Made by a program: the position numbers and the translations under genes. Source: Atriophallophorus winterbourni (taxonomy: Eukaryota > Platyhelminthes > Trematoda > Plagiorchiida > Microphallidae). Taken from it: a stretch of 64,000 nt of DNA. The stretch covers positions 1 through 64,000 of the forward strand of contig JACCGJ010001596.1 of the NCBI GenBank assembly GCA_013407085.1, in the 5' to 3' direction. Shown here piece by piece: positions 11,163-22,793 of this stretch; position 1 is the stretch's first letter; every line of letters starts with the position of its first letter. The notes beneath the pieces are model-generated. The model saw only the letters and a program-made list of their open reading frames with translations. It was not told the DNA's origin and did no database searches.

Positions 11163-11390
11163 CCCATAAATCCTTGAAAGTTTGAACCCTTGAATTCTTG
11201 CTCGATAATGCTGAGCACCGATTTACCTTGTCCAAATGTAAGGTCGGTACCAAACGCACTAAAAATGTTAGCAATAAACATTGAAATTGGTGCCAAATTC
11301 ATGTTTCCTGGTAACAAATTCAACTTATTCACAAAGCTCATTCGAAATTTATGCGATTGTATTAGCAAAATGGTTTTGGAACCCATGATC
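11163..11390 (-). CDS. Possible minus-strand exon, unknown protein
   Basis: A minus-strand open frame of about 76 codons lies between a possible acceptor (acattcag before ATCATGGG) and a possible donor (GGTAAAAT). It reads with reasonable amino-acid composition, e.g. MNLAPISMFIANIFSAFG and GQGKSVLSIIEQEFKG. No family is recognised, the acceptor has a poor pyrimidine tract, and the plus strand has an overlapping open frame of similar length, so the call is weak. Confidence 0.18.
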
Positions 11391-11399
11391 TGAATGTTC

Positions 11400-12110
11400 T
11401 CCTCGGAACAATTGTATCGTATCGAAAAAGCATCTCTTTTAGAATGGACGGTGAATTATGTGATGGTGGACACTTCTGGTACTATGTGGAACGATGCCGT
11501 TTCCACGCTTGAGTCGTTTAGATCCATTCAACACGGTCGAACACAGCGGAGATATGTTGCATGTGTGGGAGATCGTCTAGTGCAAGATGTTCGTGGCGTA
11601 TGCTAGACATCTATGTGTAAGATTGGTATGATATAGTCCAGCAAAGCAACAAGATGAAAGAGAACGATGCGTTTTTCTATTCGATCGCCTGCCCTAGACG
11701 ATTCCACGATTTAGGTGTTCTTGGTATTGGCAATTTCCGATTAAGACTGGAACTAAAACAGAGTGAGATGACGTGATGGTGTCTATTCGTGTCGTTGTTG
11801 TTATTATTGCCGGATTTTGTAGGATTGAATCGAATGGATTAGGAGTTGTTTGAAACTCGTTTGATAGAAACCAAGCTGGATTTAATGTTGCTGTTGTTGT
11901 TGGCCGATGACGGCGTGTTTGGGGTGATCGACGGGAGTTCAAGTAAGTGTAGATTGTAGTTCAAATTTAGATTTTCTTAATAATTATTATATGATGTTCG
12001 AAACGCACGGCGGATGCACACTTCCGTTTTCGAGGTTATTGACTGCTCATCAAGTATGCGTATCCAAGACCTAGCATTCGAACGTCGTTCTGAATTTCAG
12101 TTATTTGCAA
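11400..12110. other. No gene seen
   Basis: Short open frames exist on both strands but none has a recognisable motif, splice support or a paralogue in the window. Confidence 0.45.
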
Positions 12111-12112
12111 AA

Positions 12113-12570
12113 TCAAAGATAAATTTTCATTTGCAAATTAAAAGGTAGCTTGCTTGTGGGGACTAAGCTAAGTTCCCCGGTCGATGCTATGCAGCAGCGC
12201 TGACTCCTTAGAATATTTTTTAACATTTCATTAACAGCAGGATGGATGTTCGCAGCGTTAGATCGACTCCCGCCCTTGTAGATTGGTGTGATGATGCCAG
12301 ATTTCCATTCCGCGGGAACGATACTATTTTCGAGCGAAATTTGGAATAACGTGCTGAGTGGACCACACAATGAGGATGCGCATCGTTGGAGGATGAAAGG
12401 AGTGATTCCATCTGTACAAAATGTACAAAATGTGGTTATGGCGAAACGGGATGATGCCTTCTTTGTTCGAGGTCAGTGACCTGATAAGTGGGGATGTAAT
12501 CACGGATCAGCTGGATTTGTTCGAGATCACAGTGACGCAGAAAACTCATCCGACGGCGATCTATCATGTT
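12113..12570 (-). pseudogene. CR1-like LINE RT fragment
   Basis: On the minus strand the first RT blocks are visible in shifting frames. A degraded segment near 12410-12370 precedes MCGPLSTLFQISLENSIVPA, EWKSGIITPIYKGGSRSNAA and MLKNILRSQR. This is the same region as residues following the endonuclease in the LINE at 26595. It is broken by frameshifts and has neither endonuclease nor catalytic motif. Confidence 0.7.
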
Positions 12571-12579
12571 CGGCATATA

Positions 12580-13616
12580 TCAAGAAAATTATAAATGTTG
12601 GCACCAAAATTGAACTTCTACCTTCGACAAATTACTTATATCCGCAACTTATTTATTGTAATATCCGAATAATCTTTGACAAATAGATACATCTTCCTGA
12701 TTCTTTCTTAAGCACAGATTAATTGGAAGCGCTTTATTCAAATTACAATGTGTTGACATGTTTCTATTTTTATCTACTCATCAAACGATCCCTATTTGAA
12801 TCCACATCTGTTCTTTTTTTCTTGATATCTTTCAGTTTATTTTTAATTGATACTTCTATTCGCCACCAATCTGTAATACCCTCCCTAACACTGACTACCC
12901 TATTGTCCAGACATTTCATTGTATAACCAACACACAGTGATGATCTGACCCTTGAAATACAATATTTCTGGATAAACTCTTGTTTAAACCTCTATTCATC
13001 TATGGTGTTCGCGATCAGACATCCCAGTGGTTAGTTACGCTACAGGTTATGTCCACCAACCGTGTTCAGTTGCGGTCTTGTACTAAGAAACTTCTTGGAG
13101 AACTTGATTTTTATTGTGTGTTGTTAAGCAGAGTGACGAGGTAAGCTTGTTAGGAGGCATGTAGTGAAAGCCGAAAGGAAGCTGTCGTGTAAAAGTTGCT
13201 TCACTTGTTCACGAACATTGATTGAATGCTTGTTTCATTCGAGGTGTAAACAACTCATCCCAGTTATTTGTGCTCACTCTTTAATATAATCCTTAGCTAT
13301 TAAAGTCCATAAATTCTACATCTTTTAGGATATTACTTTGTTCAAGATTCTTTGACAGTTAAACATTCGGTACGTCGTACCGGTGTAATGCTGCTGGGAT
13401 GATGATGATTATGTTGTATTTGATATACTGGATAATATCTATGGAACACATAGTTGAGTTTCGAGATTAATATCAGGCCTATGCCAGGAGTTATATTTCA
13501 ACTGGTAAAACACCTCTTGCGCACGATAAACCCTTAAATTCATTTCACATTTCGCGTGACGATTACGACTCTACTTAAACGTATGTATCCAAAACCTGAA
13601 ACATATACAGCCGTAG
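12580..13616. other. No gene seen
   Basis: AT-rich spacer. A hydrophobic plus-strand frame at 12723-12926 has the composition expected of poly-T-rich DNA. A short palindrome (ggtacgtcgtacc) lies near 13369. Confidence 0.45.
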
Positions 13617-13820
13617 AAATATTGCGCCTTAACTGATGGACGCATGGCATTAACCGTACAAAAATGCTATGGAATTCGCATCGGTAATCGCAGTTTCATC
13701 AAACGTTGTAAAACTACTGATGTAGCCTTAAATCGTTTCGACATTTTTACCAGGAACAACGATGACATTTGTGTCGTCGAAATCAGTGATCTGATAATAA
13801 TTTGCAACTTGCAACCACCG
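13617..13820 (+). CDS. Possible CUB-like half-domain exon
   Basis: The open frame follows a possible acceptor (cagccgtag) and runs to a possible donor (ccaccgGTAATC). It reads YGIRIGNRSFIKRC, then RFDIFTRNNDDICVVEISD. The second part resembles the end of a CUB domain (fTSSsN-itV--sD), the same block seen in exons at 40124 and 50314. The phase-0 start also matches those exons. Without further exons nearby this could be a relic. Confidence is low. Confidence 0.25.
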
Positions 13821-14149
13821 GTAATCCTAGAATGCATGCTCCAGAATGCGGTCAACAACGAACAGACTTCCTCCGATAGTTGCAAGAATAATTTTGCAAA
13901 AAACATTGATATTTACTATATTCGCAGGGCCGAAATGTAGAACCAAATCGCTATAAATAAAAAAATCAGGGTTACGGTGAGGCAATAACATAGTTAGCTC
14001 GCTTATATACGTTACGTTTTCAAGGATTATAGGATTTATTGATAAATGTTGATACTTCAAAACACCACAATGTTACGGTATGAATGATAATGTGAAAAAT
14101 ATTATAGTAGAAATGGAATAGAGAATATGAAATGTAAGGCTCACGAATG

Positions 14150-15310
14150 ATGTTTATTTGCGTATGTAAGCCCAATTATACAACCTCAGGCAAGGAGAGT
14201 CCACTAGATGTTGGTTCAATGAATTCCAAAGAAATATTGCACGTACGGCGAAGGAAATAGCGCCGGCAATCGATAACGGAACTTGGAACGTATTTCTTCG
14301 TGTCACGTATCCATCACACTCATCAAGCAAGTGTTTTAGCGCATGTCCTTGGGTGGACACCATTCTATGGGTCATACTAATATCACACCATATCCTCCTT
14401 TTGCTCAAGTCGCATATACCCAGACGTCACAATCTTCCGGTTTACGAAACTTTGTGAAGCCAAGTCATTAACGTTTTCGATAGATTGTATCAAACAGAGC
14501 AATATATTTTCGAAGCCAAGGAGCCAACACCTGTATCGATATGCCCAAGGAACATTCTTGACAAAGTGGAGCATCTTACTTTTCCGTATGTAGAAGACCA
14601 TATCATTTATGGCTTAAATCCGTTTTGCAGTTTATCACAATCATATACAAAACAGATTTCCGTCCACGTTATCATATCATCCACCAACAGGACCATTTTG
14701 GATGATATGAGGGAGGTAAATCGTTTATGTATAATACAGAGACAAGCGGTACTAGCACGGATCCTTGTGGGACTCTGCTGGTTGTTTTGAACAATAGGGA
14801 TGGCATTCCGATTACTTGAACTCGGGCGTGGCAATCTGACAGGTAGTCGCACAACCATGAGAGGAGTGGTTCATATATTTTTAAACGTATCAAATTTTAA
14901 AGAAGAAAATGGTGATTGAAACTGTCAAATGCTTTTGAAATGTCTAGGTAACAGACGTGAATGCAAGAACAACTTTACAATTACTTCGGCAAGTCGTCTA
15001 ACGCCATGAGAATATTCGTTTGACAAGAGCGATGTGATCGAAATACATGCTGCGCTAAAGAAAACTAAATGACGCAATTCAAAGTGTGTATCCATACATT
15101 CCGAACTATACGTTCCATTACCTTACTACTAACAGGTAATAGTGCGGCGAGACGATAATTTGCAGCGTATGATCGGCAGTCTCCTTTGAAGATAGGATTA
15201 ATCACGCCCGTTTTCCAATCTTTCTCAACCACCCGCTTAAGCATAGGATAGTTAAACAGGCTGGAAAGCGGTTTACAAAGCTGACGATGACAAAACTCTA
15301 GCACATTCTG
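14150..15310 (-). pseudogene. CR1-like LINE, degenerate RT and C-terminus
   Basis: Minus strand from 15304 down: FCHRQLCKPLSSLFNYPMLK, DWKTGVINPIFKGDCRSYAA and LLPVSSKVMERIV. Then at 14893-14672: LLSWLCDYLSDCHARVQVIG and SRVPQGSVLVPLVSVLYIND, the PQGSVL box. Then 14408-14154 carries the usual post-RT C-terminus with RRNTFQVP and FAVRAIFLWNSLNQH. The region between is damaged and several frames are needed, so it is inactive. The low end, 14150, is near the expected 3' end. Confidence 0.75.
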
Positions 15311-16019
15311 TGTGTTCAGAATTTAATATACCTAAACTAGCGGTATCTACCAAATAAACGCACACGCACCGAATAAAAAGATACCTCAGGCAGTTCTTTA
15401 TGAAATGTGGTATTCTCTACATACAACCATGACCTCGTATGTTGCTAGAATTTATAAGTTGGAGAAGTTTTCCAAGTTGTCGGAAACAGTATTAACTTCT
15501 TCATATAAAATTTTAATTTCGCCTTGATTTATCCTTAGTGTATGAGTCCTCAGGTCAAGTCGTTTTGTACAATGAATGTACGGTCTATAAAGAAAACAGT
15601 CAACAAGCCGAGACGCTTGAGGTTATAAGCAGTCTAGAAGCAACATATCTTTCCCGCGCCATGATAATCAGGCTTGTGTAGCATACTCTAGACTAGAGTT
15701 CATGATGAGATAAAACGAACAATGGGAACAAGTCCTAAGTTGCACCGTGAAATGCCCAGAAGACATGAGGCAATTTTAAAAATCGTCGCACTATCGATCA
15801 TTTTTCAAACTACAGCAAATCCGGGAATCTAGGTCATAACTCACATTTGTTCTTTGTGGTTGTATGAATTATATGCTGATTATTGTGAAATAATTCAAGC
15901 TAGCATGCCAAAATATGCATAAAATATCAACCCAAATCTTTCGCGTTTCACGCATTCTCTGCGCGTAAACCGCACCATCATGTTCGGGATGCCTTCCCTT
16001 ATCAGCTAAAGGCAGTCAG
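15311..16019. other. No gene seen
   Basis: No open frame, repeat or RNA signal that I can support. Confidence 0.5.
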
Positions 16020-16330
16020 TTTTGTAAAAGGTTTGTTTAACATTTCACTGTTTTTTTAATTAATTATCGCAAGTCAAGACTCATTGTTTGGAAACTCCAT
16101 GTCTCCAAATTCAAACGGCGACCATTGTGAATAGTAATCTCAAGCGATGAGGGCATCATCAAAGCGTTAAGTTAGTCATTTTACTCAAGCACTTTTGACT
16201 GCTTGCATGTGAGTTACAGCGACAACTGACCTTGGCCGTATTCACATGACTGAAGGGGTTGGCATATAAGCCATTTGATCGTATGGAATTCGACAACCGA
16301 GGCTTGTCACAGACAGGCCAACTTTGTGAC
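16020..16330 (+). repeat. Module M, copy 3 (strongly decayed)
   Basis: Words of module M recur in order: caagcacttttgactgcttg, ctgaccttggccgtattcac, then ggttggcatataagcc and cgaggcttgtcacagacagg. Similarity is far lower than among the other copies, so this is an older copy or a fragment. Confidence 0.4.
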
Positions 16331-16439
16331 CAATAAAACGTACCGTATCAAATGATACTTTATCATGTTCCTTATTCTCACTAAACGATTGGTGGAGCGG
16401 ATCATCCAATAGCAATCGTTTATCAATAACAGCATACAT

Positions 16440-17640
16440 CTGTCGAGCAATTCAAGTTCAAGTGACTGTCAAGGCGATGACACCGCGACGACTGCACAGT
16501 GAATCATGCGATCGCGAGAACCGGATCAACGCACCGATCACTGATTAGGAACATTCTAGAATTCGAGAAAGTTCTTAACTCATATAATGCGACTGAGTGC
16601 GTAAACGAAGTTTTCTCAAAACAAAGGATTCTCCAGGTCAAATAAACGAATGTCTAAACTTTACATCACATATGGAACCGATTAATCCAATGAGATATTC
16701 TACACAATTTCAGACAATACGTTGAGGTCTCTGGCAAAATGGACGACAGTAAATGTGAGGAATCAAATTGGTGAGTTCAAAATTATATTGCAATGTTTTA
16801 GTGTTCTCTTTCATTAATCCACTAATACTAATTACCCAATGCCCTGAAGATGTACGAAATTGTGAGTGCGGACACCATGGCATTTATTGCAGTAATTCAA
16901 TGCTGGTGGGATAAACCTGTATAAACTGTAGCTATTTTTATTATTTCGTGTTTGTTCTACTTGGAACAGTTGACTTTATACTATTACTCACTCGACAATC
17001 GATAAGGAATTTCAAACAACATTAGACGAGTTTATATTTAATCATTCGTTTTCCAATTACTTAATTAATTGCTTTGTTTGTTTTTATGCACTTGATTTTA
17101 ATTTTCTTTGTTTTGTTATTGTTACGCTTGATGATTTTAGTTCATTAAACACCTGTAATTACCCAGACTATAAACTGAGAAAATACATATAACATGATAA
17201 GATGATCGTCATCAAGATTTTCAGAGTGCGATTATCAGCAGTCATTTCGTTAGGCCAGAAGCATCCTCCGTTTGGGTTAACAGAAGCCAGAGATAAAAAA
17301 TAAAAGTCACAGATCGCAATAGTACTTTTCAATCTAAAATCTAACGAGTGTTTCGATAGCGAAAGCTCGAATATGTATGGTCGCCCAGACATCATATATA
17401 TATATATATATATATATAATAAGGACATAAAGTTGGCGCCATCTGTGATAGGATTTTATTAAGCTTCGAAGAAAAGCGCAATATTCGGACAAGTTTTCCA
17501 GTAATCCTTGAAATATCGTTGTATCGTAATTAATTCTCGCGAAAATACAAATTTCGACGACGTCATCTAATAATTGTAATCAAAAAACACCTTTTGTCTT
17601 GTGACAGACATATTAACAATTTTCTTTTCGATGCTATTTT
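16440..17640. other. No gene seen; (AT)n tract inside
   Basis: AT-rich spacer between M copies. It contains a perfect AT dinucleotide run at about 17395-17417. No coding signal is supported. Confidence 0.5.
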
Positions 17641-18240
17641 TGCCTATGTGACTCGTATAATAAGAGCGCTCGTGGCTTCTCATTCGGTGTCTTCTGTATC
17701 AAGCAGCAAATCTTCGAGTCTCATAAATTTTCTTAAGAGAAAATGAATCTATACAGAAGCAAATGAAACGATTGAAGCTAATATTACACATTATGGTGAT
17801 CGTCACAACTACTTGCGAACATGAATCAATCTGGTATGCGCATATTCGCTACTTAATGTGGACTATCATTTTCATACTGTTTGATTGTATTTGTTTAATA
17901 CAGCCAGATTGATATTGCAGTTTTTCAATATTACACTAATTTGAAAAATAATCGACGTTGGCAAGTCTCACTGTGTCTGATCTCGGTCTCCGACCACAGA
18001 CATTTACTAGTTAGTAACAGGTCGGGTTAACAATAACGTTAGTCCACTTGCGGATGCACTTTTATCAGTTCACATTTGACCCACACTGGCCACAATCACA
18101 TGACCCAGCTTTACGATGCTGTCGAGAAATAAGCCTTGTGATTGATGCTTTGCCGAGAAGACTTCAAAACCTCAAGGCTTGTTCCAGACAGTTCCGTGGC
18201 GTGGCGAGCGAAATGCTACTTAGCCGAAAGATTCGATATT
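17640..18240 (+). repeat. Module M, copy 4 (left edge of duplication copy 2)
   Basis: Aligns with copy 2 at 6410-7010: tggtgatcgtcacaactactt, aatcaatctggtatgcgca, ctagttagtaacagg, then gatgcacttttatcagttca and gcgtggcgagcgaaatgcta. Lies upstream of the second Asteroid-like gene in the same orientation as copy 5 downstream. Confidence 0.7.
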
Positions 18241-18249
18241 ACATCATCC

Positions 18250-18520
18250 GAATAATTCTCGCAAATAATAAAATCATCTGCAAGCAAAACAAAAAAGTTG
18301 GGAAAGGTGAAATCCCCCATGATCCATATTTGTGTATTGTACTGCGTTGTTACATAGCGCACAGCATTAATCATTTATTTTTTTAGTTTGGGAGTTGCTG
18401 TTGGAGAACGTTAGATCAGCCTGGTCGTTCATAACTCTACAGATAAAAGATTGCTTGAAGTTTTAGTGCTGTTCCTCCGCCATCACTTAAACGTTCACGC
18501 CTGAATAGAGACACGCAGTG
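18250..18520 (-). pseudogene. CR1-like LINE endonuclease remnant, copy 2
   Basis: Paralogue of the remnant at 250-770. The words gaaatcccccatgatc and actctacagataaa are shared. It is shorter and more degraded; about 800 bases present in copy 1 after this point are missing. Confidence 0.55.
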
Positions 18521-19927
18521 CTTCCGAGCCTCAAATAGTGAAGCACCGGGTTCTGGTATATTCGTGTATATTACACATAATTTACTTGTATAATAAACAA
18601 CAACATTATTATAGACTATATTTGTTGTGAGTCAGTGAGAGTAAGTAAAACTACATACATTATTTCATGTAAATGCATCATGTGCGTTGTTCATATCTCT
18701 TTATTCTTTTCACGCTGCCGCAACTGTCTTCGTTGGCTCTTGTTCACCATGCGGGCAAATCGTTGGCAGCCACCAAGATGTGACGATCCAGTTTTGAAAA
18801 CGTGTCATATGACGCTTCATTGTTGATTTGTCTCTTTTACAGAAACGGTAGAAGTATCAATCACCGGACTAAACAAATTCCGCTGTATTTTGTTTTATCG
18901 AATGCGATTACGGAGTGATACAAAGAAAAACCCTTCAAGTACCACACGGACATTCACCGGATGGAAATCCTCAGGAAGCTTTCGATTGTTTTGTGTATTT
19001 TGCATCTTGTGAAGATGAACTGGAAACATTTATTTAGCTAGCATATATCGAGTCTGCTTTTCATAAACGTTTTCCAATTTATATGTGCATTCATCAGTTG
19101 ATAGAGCTTGATTTTTAAAAGACCAATTTGTTTATACAAAAACCAGGCACACGACAATTTAGACCCTTTATTATTCCAGTTGCTACAATACAAGATGTTA
19201 CCAAACCGCCACTCAGTGCAGAGAGCTAACGTCACGAGCAAGTTAACGTGATTAAGTCGGTGGAGTCTTTGTTCTTGCTCGAGAGCCCAACAATTAGTTT
19301 CCACCATTGCTGCTCACACATGCGGACCTCTCTAAAATACGAATCAAGTAATGGTCCTCCTATGATTATGCAATTGCTCATGAAATGCCGAAAATTTGTT
19401 GTACGAGACTCACTTATAACTATATATGGGATGAAATGTTAGCACTACAATACATAGGTTTGAATTTACTTTTCCGTATCAGGACCCCAAATCATTGAGT
19501 GCCTGTGTCAATATTAAGCGCATAAAGTGCGGATCAATGATAAAAACATCAGACATATACTGGTTCTTAAATCAAATTTCTCGGTCACAATTATTTCCAA
19601 TCTTCGAAATTTTGACGATTTTCATGACGTTTTAACAAGTTTGACGAATTGCATCTGACAGACCATCCATGTGCTCGTGATTCGAATCCTGACCTCACTC
19701 GAAGTGTTCTCATGAGATTATTATGAAATCATAATTTTGCTATTTATGTGTATTGCAGTTCGATTTTCGGCTCTAAAATTGTACCGGGGTGCAATGCCGT
19801 GCATATCTCACAAGTGCTCTTGCTTAGTATTCCGATTTTTTACACTTCACATCCTCTATAACATGTTGGACTTTCGAGTTCCTTAAATATCACAACCATT
19901 TCTTGTATCTATAAGTTTTAGCTCATT
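18521..19927 (+). other. Upstream region of Asteroid-like gene 2
   Basis: Aligns with 1391-2749. No gene is supported. A stretch near 19672, gtgattcgaatcctgacctc, resembles a tRNA-type B box but no tRNA fold surrounds it. The final bases ttttagctcatt before the ATG are identical to copy 1. Confidence 0.5.
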
Positions 19928-22389
19928 ATGGGTATCAAGGGTTTAACCACATACCTCCAAAAGAATCCGAGCAATTTCTCGTCATTCGAATTACACAACA
20001 CCAAAGTGGTGATCGATGCGTGGAATTTCATCGATTACCTTTATCGAAAATCTGGATTAACCATACTTTATGGTGGCGAGTACATGGATTTTAACTTTTG
20101 CGTTCGTGACTTTTTAAAACGATTGAACAAGTGTCGCATCTCACCAATATTTCTCTTCGATGGGTGCCATTCAAAAGAGGTAAGCACATCACAAATGTTG
20201 ACGCATTTACTTTCATATTCACAAAACATACTGACAGAGCGACACTTATCCGTACTCGTGAGTGTTTCGTCCAAGTTGTACGTGGAATTGGTATATATCA
20301 TTCGCTTTTTCTTCGTTCAGGTGTTCAGATTCCTATTCTCTGCTTAATAAAAAATTAAACATACATCAAACACTCATGACACATTGGGTAGTGGCTGAAA
20401 TTGATTATGCTCAAGCAAACGACATACCTTCGCGATTTATTGTGAAGTTAAACTGTTACGAATTTTCCATTTTTAATTATCACCCTTTTTATTTTATAGG
20501 GCACCAAACTTGAAAATCTACTCAACAAGAATAAACAACGTATTGAGTCGCTGAATTGCCTAATTAATCAAGTGCGCCTGCTTACACCGTCGGATTTCGA
20601 ACATTATCGACCGCTTCCTGACATTTGCCCTGCTTTGACCTACGAAACAGCCATGCAAATATTGATCGAATACAAAGTGCCGCATTTGACCTGTGATGGA
20701 GATGCAGACAAATCGACGGCTGAGTTGGCCATGTTCCTGGATTGTCCCGTGTTGAGTAACGATTCCGAATTCTTTCTGTTTCGATCGGTTGATTCCGAAA
20801 CAAATCTGCAGTTCATATTGTTGGACATTCTTGATGATAAACCAAGGTGTCGAAAAGGTTTATGTAATTATTGTAAGAACCTTAATCAGGAAAAATGTTT
20901 TGTCATGACAGGGAAGTTGTTTTCAGCGACGAAATGTTCATTCAGTGCGTTCAACCCTTCGCTGCTTCCGCTTATCGCAGTCATGATTGGCAATGTTGTG
21001 ACATCACCGATCACGAATGTCAGTCCAACCGAAAATCACTGCGGACCTAAAGATATTCCCAGTGTTTTTAAGTGGTTGAGTAACTTTGGTTCGGATACAT
21101 TTTGCTGTGTTCATGAGTTGCTGCAGTTATATCGCAATGAGGCACTCGAAACTGTTGTTGATGAGATCATTGATTGTGTGGAATCCTATATGGTTAACCC
21201 TGATGATTCTGGCTACGAGTTGTGTAATTTAATGAAAATAGGTCTGAGCAAATTTCCGGTGAGTAAAAAGTATGTTCCTCGCTTCCCACAAAATTCTACG
21301 ACAATGTCACAATGTAACGGAATGGAATCAATTGACAACGCTGCAAAGAAGATATGCCATGTATTGTCGGGTAATGTAGCCACAACAATAAACAGAAATC
21401 AGTTATTTTCCGGATGGTCCTCTCATCTGGTGGAACAGTTTCGTAAAGGGAATATCAGTACATATTTACTGGATGCGATTTACGTTCGTGGCGGCACATC
21501 GTTGCGCGTTTTGTTCGAAGAAATAGAGCATCAGAATTCCGTTTACAACGTTTCGGGAACCCTGTGTGCTGTATTCTACAGTTTGTTGATTCAAATAGAA
21601 CTTCGGCTGGGGGATACAAACCAATTATGTGGTTTGAATGACGGTAGACCTCTAGAGAATCGGCGTGAAGGAATGGAGCTGCGTACCTTCAACATCAACT
21701 TGCCTAAACTCAAGATAAACTTCATTTTCGGTCGGAGTAATCTACTCAATTTCCTTCGTGACTCGCTCAACATGGATATTACATGTGTTGAAAAATATTC
21801 TGATCATATGCGGCCGATTCTGATCGTGTTGAGTCTCTGTCTACGGAATACATCATTTAAAAAGAGCTATTCGGTGCGGTGCAATTCAATATTTCTGGCT
21901 TTTCTTTCTTGTTTTCTCGTAACATTTGAACGCGTGAAAGGTTTCCTGACTTGTAGAGATCAGTTGGAACCTATCTTAAATGATTTATGCCAGCGTTACA
22001 CAAGTGTCGGTGATACAGCTACAATCTTCTGTTCGAGAAATCCTTCATCTTCACAGTTCTCTATTTCGGTTGTGCATCAGCTAAACGAGCTTCAAATCTT
22101 GTACTCTGAATTAGCTTCACTTGCTCGGCTGTATGAGGCGCTGTACTTTGGCCCAAAAGAAGTTCTCATGTTCCTACCGGTTTGGCTGTTGTTTCCTAGC
22201 GGTCGTTTTTTGTATTGGATGGCGCACTCAATTGAAAGCCGTCCACAATCACAGCGATTCAATTCGATCGGCAGCTATTGGTTACCTCGCATACTGCCCG
22301 TACATACGGATCCTCAAGTTCACGAACGGATACTAAATCAACTAGATTGTGTTATTGATGATGTAAGCGCCATGTCATTGGCTCCGTGA
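19928..22389 (+). CDS. ASTE1: Asteroid/ASTE1-like XPG-fold protein, copy 2
   Basis: Two exons: 19928-20179 (donor GTAAGC) and 20500-22389 (acceptor TTTATAG), phase 0, 713 residues, exactly the exon lengths of copy 1. By my count 68 of 84 first-exon residues match copy 1. The XPG N part has VVID (D30) and IFLFDG (D78, with the canonical G). In the XPG I region the acidic positions differ: GDADKS has D where copy 1 has E152, NDSEFF has E where copy 1 has D174, and the later motif reads PLIAVMIGNV with V in place of D250. These are metal-site positions in FEN1/XPG enzymes, so this copy may be weakened, inactive or re-purposed. The frame is nevertheless intact over 2.1 kb, which argues for selection. 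The cellular role is inferred only from the family. Confidence 0.85.
20180..20499 (+). other. Intron of Asteroid-like gene 2
   Basis: 320-nt intron with GT-AG borders at the same site as in copy 1; its sequence is largely diverged from copy 1. Confidence 0.8.
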
Positions 22390-22462
22390 ATTCTTAGCAA
22401 TTTCTCGTTCTTTGCGGATAGCTTCCAAACTGAATTTCACATTTTCAATAATATTTTTATAT

Positions 22463-22468
22463 AATAAA
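22463..22468 (+). terminator. AATAAA polyadenylation signal, Asteroid-like gene 2
   Basis: AATAAA 74 bases after the stop, in the same context (tatataataaaat) as in copy 1. Confidence 0.7.
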
Positions 22469-22793
22469 ATACGATTAGATGTATCCAAGACTCATTTCCT
22501 TATTTTCATCTAATTACGTTTAGCGTCGTCTTGACCAATGCATTCATAGAATTTATTTAATGCATGATCTCTGTTATGATGAAAAAAATTAATTTAGAAA
22601 TGTAAGAATTCGATTTTGTAAATTAGGACAGTGAGTACATAAAGAATATTAGCGAATAATCTTCGCTCAACTTCGATGTCTTCCAAAAACTTCGTTTTCG
22701 ACAAAAACCTTTTGACCATGAAATAACTTTCATTTGACAAGGGAGGAGTTTTTCATGAGCTTTAGAATTGGAAATATACAAAACCTTGTTCTC

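Noticed and set aside
12723..12926. Plus-strand hydrophobic open frame
   Set aside because: Composition follows from T-rich DNA (FFLISFSLFL); no motif, no splice support, no paralogue.
17395..17417. Possible regulatory role of the (AT)n tract
   Set aside because: A simple dinucleotide run; nothing nearby suggests a gene it could serve.
19660..19700. tRNA B-box-like gtgattcgaatcc upstream of Asteroid-like gene 2
   Set aside because: No A box at the right distance, no cloverleaf, and the paralogous site at 2498 has a mutated box.
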